The translations under genes were made by a program, and so were the position numbers. From positions 154,326 to 218,325 of the forward strand of contig CAZLQD010000046.1 of NCBI GenBank assembly GCA_964561605.1: 64,000 nucleotides of DNA, written 5' to 3'. Each line of letters opens with the position of its first letter. Position 1 is the stretch's first letter. Shown here one piece after another: positions 60,213-64,000 of this stretch. The notes below the pieces were generated by a model. The model had not been told where the DNA came from. It searched no databases and saw only the letters and a program-made list of their open reading frames with translations. The DNA comes from JALUZX01 sp964561605 (lineage in GTDB: Bacteria > Planctomycetota > UBA1135 > JALUZX01).

Positions 60213-61097
60213 TCAGGTGTTGCTTTTCTCCCGGGAGGCCATCTCCAGGAAGGCCCGGGGAAGATCGTCCAGGAGATCTTCCGCCGTGAGGCACCACGGC
60301 CCCAGACGTTCCGCTCCAAGGTCGCCGGCCCTTCCGTGGAGCCATGCCCCTAGGACGGCGGCGTCGAAGGCTTTCTTCCCCTGGGCCAGCAGGGCCGCCA
60401 CGATCCCCGTGAGGACGTCCCCCGACCCGCCCGTGGCCATGCCGGGATTCCCCGTATCGTTTACGTAGAGGCGGTTCCCGTCGGTGACCACCGTGCCCGC
60501 CCCCTTGAGGAGGCAAACACCGCCGCACCACCGGGCCAGGGCCAAGGCCGTACCCTCCCGGTCGGCCTGGACCTCCCTGGTGGTAGTCGAAAGGAGGCGG
60601 GCCGCTTCGCCCGGATGGGGTGTCAGCACGAGCACTCCCGCCCCTTCGGGACGGGCCAGGGGTTCCTGGGCCGCCCCGGCCAGGGCGTTGAGACCGTCGG
60701 CGTCCACCACGGTCGGCACGGTGGTCTCCCTGACGAGCCGGGCGAGGAAACGTTCCTGGCCGGGCCCCCTACCCATGCCGGGCCCCACGGCCAGGGTGCC
60801 CGCCAGAGCCGCCTCCTGGAGGACCCTCTGGACGTGGCTCTCCTGGAAGAAACCCGTTTCCGTCTCCAGGGGGAGGTAAGTCGCACAGGGGGCGATGGCG
60901 GCCACCGTGGGTTGGACCTGCTCGGGGCAGGCCACCTTGCAGAGCCCGGCCCCGGAGCGGAGGACCGCCCTGGCGCAAAGCCCCGCCGCCCCGGGCATCC
61001 CGGGGCTCCCGGCCGCGACCAGGACGGTGCCGAAGGTGCCCTTGTGACCTTCTCTCGGCCTTCCCGGCAAACCTGGAATCTCCCGGACACGCTCCAT
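60213..61097 (-). CDS. nnrD: ADP/ATP-dependent NAD(P)H-hydrate dehydratase
   Basis: 294 residues from the ATG at 61097, which follows GGAGGGTCCC; other upstream ATGs lack such a site. Ribokinase-like repair enzyme that restores damaged NADHX/NADPHX. Motifs: KGTFGTVLVAAGSPGMPGAA, LAVGPGMGRGPGQE, VVDADGLNALAG, LTPHPGEAARL, LLKGAGTVVTDG and NDTGNPGMATGGSGDVLTGI, the last with the catalytic Asp. The epimerase domain (NnrE) that is often fused at the N-terminus is absent. It reads into the HEAT gene below and is divergent from the bifunctional-nuclease gene. Confidence 0.95.
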   Translation of the reverse strand: MERVREIPGLPGRPREGHKGTFGTVLVAAGSPGMPGAAGLCARAVLRSGAGLCKVACPEQVQPTVAAIAPCATYLPLETETGFFQESHVQRVLQEAALAGTLAVGPGMGRGPGQERFLARLVRETTVPTVVDADGLNALAGAAQEPLARPEGAGVLVLTPHPGEAARLLSTTTREVQADREGTALALARWCGGVCLLKGAGTVVTDGNRLYVNDTGNPGMATGGSGDVLTGIVAALLAQGKKAFDAAVLGAWLHGRAGDLGAERLGPWCLTAEDLLDDLPRAFLEMASREKSNT

Positions 61098-61229
61098 GGG
61101 ACCCTCCTGCATCGAGATGGAAGAAACCCCGGCGGAAGGGAGAATAAACCAGCCGTGAAAGAAGGGGCAACCCGCTCGCCTTGACCCCCGGCTTCCCCGC
61201 GCCAAGAATGCAATCCACGGAGTGGCCCC

Positions 61230-61631
61230 ATGATCGAGATGGAAATCAGCAGGATCCTGATCTTCGAAGGAAGGGACGGGCAACTGGTCTTCCTCAAGGA
61301 AAAGGAGGGAAACCGGACCTTTCCCATCGTGATCGGGATCTTCGAGGCCGTGGAGATCGACAGGAAGCTCAAGGGGATCCCCACGCCCCGGCCCATGACC
61401 CACGACCTCCTGGGCGGGACCATCAGGGCCCTCGGAGCGGAACTCCTGCACGTAGTGATCAACGAACTCAAGAACAACACCTTCTACGCCCGGCTCGTCC
61501 TGAGGCGGCTCGACGGAGCCGTCGTGGAGGTGGACTCCAGGGCTTCCGACGCCCTGGCCCTCTCCATCCAGTTCCAGGTCCCCATCCTGGCAAGCGAGCA
61601 GGTCGTGGAAGGAGCGACCAAGGGACTCTAG
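61230..61631 (+). CDS. Bifunctional nuclease family (DUF151/BFN) protein
   Basis: 133 residues. The whole protein is one BFN domain: LKEKEGNRTFPIVIGIFEAV, RPMTHDLLGGTIRALGAELLHVVI, NTFYARLVLRR and VDSRASDALALSIQFQVPIL. Family members show DNase/RNase activity in vitro in some cases. The C-terminal UVR domain of longer versions is absent. It is 18 bases before a tRNA-Ser gene and divergent from nnrD. Confidence 0.93.
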   Translation: MIEMEISRILIFEGRDGQLVFLKEKEGNRTFPIVIGIFEAVEIDRKLKGIPTPRPMTHDLLGGTIRALGAELLHVVINELKNNTFYARLVLRRLDGAVVEVDSRASDALALSIQFQVPILASEQVVEGATKGL

Positions 61632-61649
61632 CTCATGCCGGAACAGGGC

Positions 61650-61737
61650 GGAGGGATGGCCGAGCGGCCGAAGGCGGCGGTCTTGAAAACCGCTGACCCG
61701 AAAGGGTCCGGGGGTTCGAATCCCTCTCCCTCCGCCA
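61650..61737 (+). tRNA. tRNA-Ser (anticodon UGA)
   Basis: Class II tRNA with a long variable arm. Acceptor GGAGGGA pairs with TCCCTCC, discriminator G, encoded CCA. Anticodon stem GCGGT/ACCGC with loop CTTGAAA gives TGA at 61684-61686. Variable arm GACCCGAAAGGGTC; T arm GGGGG-TTCGAAT-CCCTC with one G-U pair. It reads UCA-type codons. Confidence 0.96.
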
Positions 61738-61813
61738 GCTCTTTTCCCTCAAGCCCCGCCTTGCTCCCCCGGGCCCAGGGGCTAGAATCCCTCCATTCCC
61801 GGAAACCACGCGT

Positions 61814-61907
61814 GGAGAGGTGGCCGAGCGGCCGAAGGCGGCAGATTGCTAATCTGCTGAGGGGCTACAATGCTCCTCCCCGGGTTCGAATCCCGGCCTC
61901 TCCGCCA
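61814..61907 (+). tRNA. tRNA-Ser (anticodon GCU)
   Basis: Class II tRNA 76 bases after the other tRNA-Ser. Acceptor GGAGAGG pairs with CCTCTCC, discriminator G, encoded CCA. Anticodon stem GCAGA/TCTGC with loop TTGCTAA gives GCT at 61848-61850. T arm CCGGG-TTCGAAT-CCCGG. The long variable region (about 61858-61880) is typical of Ser. It reads AGC/AGU. Confidence 0.95.
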
Positions 61908-61913
61908 CACCCT

Positions 61914-62354
61914 TCTTCTTCGTCCTCTTTCCTCTTTCGGGGTGCGGCTGCCCTTCTCTGGCCCCTCCTCTTCCTCCTCACGGCTTGTCAGGGTCCGACC
62001 TGGAAGATCCAGAGCCGCCCCCCCAAGGCCACGGTCTTCCTGGACGGCCGGGAGAGGGGAAAGACCCCGGTCACCATCGAAGGGGTCTACCCGGGCAGGA
62101 GGGAGATCCTCCTCTCCTCCCCAGGGACCCTTCCCCGGCGTTTTCTCCTGGAAGTCCGCCCCGGCCCGCCGGGATGGATCTTCCCCCTGGACTTTCCCGT
62201 CGACCTGGGCCTGGCCCTTTTCACCGACCGGAACCGGACCCTGACCCTGGACCTTCCCGCCGCCCGCAACGGGGAGATTGCCGAGCCGGGAAGGGAGGAG
62301 ATCCAAGCCCTGGCGGCCCGGGCCCTGGAGCTCTCCCGCCGCCGGGTGGACTAG
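61914..62354 (+). CDS. PEGA-domain lipoprotein, start codon not identifiable
   Basis: The frame encodes a lipoprotein-type leader (FRGAAALLWPLLFLLTAC, lipobox LTAC near 61990) and then a PEGA domain (KIQSRPPKATVFLDGRERGK, PVTIEGVYPGRREILLSSPG), ending VD-stop at 62354, 3 bases before murD. Between the tRNA-Ser CCA and the lipobox there is no in-frame ATG, GTG or TTG. A frame read upstream passes through the tRNA. The gene may use a rare start, or the leader may have a sequence error or decay. PEGA domains are surface beta domains of unclear role. The left boundary given is approximate. Confidence 0.6.
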   Translation, partial: SSSSSFLFRGAAALLWPLLFLLTACQGPTWKIQSRPPKATVFLDGRERGKTPVTIEGVYPGRREILLSSPGTLPRRFLLEVRPGPPGWIFPLDFPVDLGLALFTDRNRTLTLDLPAARNGEIAEPGREEIQALAARALELSRRRVD

Positions 62355-62357
62355 GCC

Positions 62358-63761
62358 ATGGAGCCCGAAGACCTCGCCGGAAGACAGGTGCTGGTCCTGG
62401 GCCTGGGCCGCTTCGGAGGGGGGGAGGGGGCTTTGCGGTTCCTGGCCTCCCGGGGCGCCCGTGTGCGGGTCACAGACCTGAGGGGTGAGGAGGAACTTGC
62501 TCCGACCCTGCGGGCCCTTTCGGACCTGGAATTCGAAGCCGTCCTCGGGGCCCATCCGCCCCGTGTCCTGGAGGGGGTGGACCTGGTCGTGGTGAATCCC
62601 GCCGTGCCCCCCTCGGCGCCCATCCGCAAAGAAATCCGACGGAGAGGAATCCCGGAGACATCCGAGCTGGGACTCTTCCTGGAACGCTGCCCCGCCCCGG
62701 TCACAGCCGTGAGCGGGACCAATGGAAAGTCCACGACCACCGCCATGACCGCCGCCGTCCTGGAGGCGGCCCGCTTCCGCACATTCCTTGGGGGCAACCT
62801 GGGGAACTCCCTCCTGCCCGCATTGGACCGGATCGGTCCCGGCGACCGGGTGGTCCTGGAAGTAAGCAGTTTCCAGGCGGACCTCCTTCCCCCCGGGCCC
62901 TGGTTCCGGGTCCTGGTCTTCACCTACGTGGGATCGGACCACCTGGACCGGTACGGCACGGTCCGGGCCTACAGGGAATCGAAGAAACGCATGCTCTCCC
63001 ATCTCGCCCCCGGAGGGACTCTCCTGGTCTCCCGGCAGGATCGAGTGAGCGGATCCTGGCGTCCCCCCGAAGGAAGGCGGCTGGTCACCTACGGGGAGGA
63101 CCCGCCCCGGCCGGGCGACCTGGGCATGAAAGGAGGGATCCTGGTCTCGGCCCTGGAGGGGAGGGAGGAGCCGATCCTTCCGGCAGGCAGGATTCCCCTC
63201 CTGGGCCGATTCCAGGCCAGGAACGCCCTGGCCGCCGCGGGAGGGGGCATCCTCTCCGGCGCCGCCCCGGAAGATGCCGCCCGGGCCCTCCGGAACTTCC
63301 CGGGCCTGGACCACAGGCTCCAGATCCTGGGCCGGATCGGTCCGATCCTTGTGGTGGACAACGGCGTTTCCACTGCGCCGGAAACAACGGTCTCGGCCCT
63401 TGAAGCCCTGGAAGAGGCCGACCCCCCGCCTGGACCGGTCCACCTGGTATGCGGGGGAAAGAGCAAGGGCGCACCCTTGGAGGACTTCGCCCGCCTCCTG
63501 GCCGAGAAGACCGCCACGGTCCACCTCTTCGGCAAGGCCGGCCCGGACCTGGCCGCCGCCCTGGAAGGAAAGATGCCCCCCGGCAGGAGGACCCTCTCCA
63601 AGGTCATGGAAGAGGCCCTGGACCTGGCCCTGGCCTCGGCCGGGGAAGAAGGAGTCCTCCTCTTCTCGCCGGCCTTCTCATCCTTCGACGCCTATCTCAA
63701 TTTCCAGGATCGGGCCCGGGCCTTCCGCCGCTGGGCCCAAACCCGAGGCCTGGTGCCCTGA
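62358..63761 (+). CDS. murD: UDP-N-acetylmuramoylalanine--D-glutamate ligase
   Basis: 467 residues. Mur ligase fold: nucleotide-sugar-binding N domain (LVLGLGRFGGGEGALRFLAS), ATP loop GTNGKST (120-126), VVLEVSSFQAD (catalytic Glu), central-domain RAYRESKKRML with the carbamylated-Lys region, LGRFQARNALAAAG and C-terminal SPAFSSFDAYLNFQDRARAF. The enzyme adds D-Glu to UDP-MurNAc-Ala in peptidoglycan synthesis. The usual ND.KATNP-like segment reads DNGVSTAPETT. Other mur genes are not adjacent. It follows the PEGA gene by 3 bases and is probably co-transcribed. Confidence 0.95.
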   Translation: MEPEDLAGRQVLVLGLGRFGGGEGALRFLASRGARVRVTDLRGEEELAPTLRALSDLEFEAVLGAHPPRVLEGVDLVVVNPAVPPSAPIRKEIRRRGIPETSELGLFLERCPAPVTAVSGTNGKSTTTAMTAAVLEAARFRTFLGGNLGNSLLPALDRIGPGDRVVLEVSSFQADLLPPGPWFRVLVFTYVGSDHLDRYGTVRAYRESKKRMLSHLAPGGTLLVSRQDRVSGSWRPPEGRRLVTYGEDPPRPGDLGMKGGILVSALEGREEPILPAGRIPLLGRFQARNALAAAGGGILSGAAPEDAARALRNFPGLDHRLQILGRIGPILVVDNGVSTAPETTVSALEALEEADPPPGPVHLVCGGKSKGAPLEDFARLLAEKTATVHLFGKAGPDLAAALEGKMPPGRRTLSKVMEEALDLALASAGEEGVLLFSPAFSSFDAYLNFQDRARAFRRWAQTRGLVP

Positions 63762-63781
63762 GGCCGGCGAATCCCCCCCTC

Positions 63782-63968
63782 GTCAGCCCATTTTCTTTTG
63801 TTTGCCTGTTTCCCTTCGTCAGCCCCGGCCGGCTCGGGCACGAGCGAAGCTCATATTTTCTCTCGCCTGACGATTTCCTAATTGTCAGCCCCGGCCGGCC
63901 GAGTCATGGTCGAAGACCCCTTCTCCCCCCTTCGTCAGCCCCGGCCGGCCGAGTCATGGTCGAAGACC
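63782..63968. repeat. Cluster of four short GC-rich repeats after murD
   Basis: Copies of GTCAGCCC start at 63782, 63818, 63884 and 63934. The last two are identical over 35 bases (63884-63918 and 63934-63968): GTCAGCCCCGGCCGG, then CCGAGTCATGGTCGAAGACC, with period 50. The copy at 63818 diverges after GGCCGGC and ends in CATATTTTCTC. The first copy keeps only the head. No gene overlaps them. Irregular spacing and short gaps argue against CRISPR. The cluster runs into the window end, so its full length is unknown. Confidence 0.75.
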
Positions 63969-64000
63969 GTGACGAGGACGCCCGGGGAGTGGCTACCCCC

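Noticed and set aside
61650..61907. Integrated element at the tRNA-Ser pair
   Set aside because: No integrase, no duplicated tRNA end and no change in base composition are seen around the two genes.
63782..63968. CRISPR array
   Set aside because: The copies are unevenly spaced (36, 66 and 50 bases), only two match over full length, gaps between them are about 15 bases, and no cas gene is present in the window.

Overview
The window is about 64 kb of very GC-rich DNA from a Gram-negative-type bacterium. Outer-membrane genes (a NodT-type lipoprotein, two beta-barrel proteins) and MurD point to a diderm with peptidoglycan. Several protein families look planctomycetal: a secreted HEAT-repeat protein with an AHGG/WW-rich N-terminus, a subtilase with a C-terminal PIPN-like beta domain, a sigma-28-type factor with a long basic N-terminal tail, and frequent HEAT-repeat and YdjY-type secreted proteins. 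I infer Planctomycetota or a close relative with moderate confidence. No phage, IS or plasmid gene was seen; this reads as ordinary chromosome.

Layout. 1-1223: end of a multi-pass membrane GT-C-like protein. 1242-5784 (minus): signalling block of a FliA/WhiG-type sigma factor, CheD, an HDOD protein, CheY, CheX and a CheC-like protein fused to a degenerate receiver. Upstream of the sigma gene lies a sequence that fits a c-di-GMP-I (GEMM-I) riboswitch. 6107-11393 (minus): housekeeping genes apt, argS, a Uup-like ABC-F ATPase, an HD-domain protein and an Ap4A-type Nudix hydrolase. 11477-13952 (plus): a secreted HEAT-like protein and a polyprenyl glycosylphosphotransferase. 13982-18295 (minus): a 1437-residue alpha-2-macroglobulin-like envelope protein, divergent from an AlaA-type aminotransferase. 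19714-24354 (minus): glycogen branching enzyme and a secreted subtilase. 24595-30911 (minus): an efflux operon of MarR regulator, NodT channel, adaptor and RND pump with translationally coupled junctions. 31065-34294 (minus): GT4 glycosyltransferase and amylo-1,6-glucosidase-like protein, a second glycan locus. 34443-42249: EamA transporter, CoA-binding protein, an unrecognised 593-residue protein, a secreted HEAT protein with a membrane anchor, and a PAS histidine kinase.

42380-48: tRNA-Val, a methyltransferase, a CBM9/DUF5916-type outer-membrane protein and a PepSY plus LamG-like protein with an exact intrinsic terminator between the last two. 46706-52895 (minus): a probable six-gene zinc-uptake unit (secreted HEAT protein, small His/Cys-rich secreted protein, outer-membrane barrel, ZnuA, ZnuC, ZnuB). 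53060-57234: HrpB helicase, PmtA-like methyltransferase and a YdjY-domain protein. 57305-61097 (minus): a large secreted HEAT protein and NnrD. 61230-63761 (plus): bifunctional-nuclease family protein, two tRNA-Ser genes, a PEGA lipoprotein with no visible start codon, and murD. The window ends in a cluster of short repeats, a relative of which lies at 19664 between two convergent genes.

The most interesting items are the riboswitch/sigma/chemotaxis-like block, the terminal repeats, the alpha-2-macroglobulin-like protein with an internal membrane hairpin, the zinc unit with its small metal-binding-like protein, and the altered HIGH motif in ArgS. All functions are read from sequence motifs only; no database search was possible.
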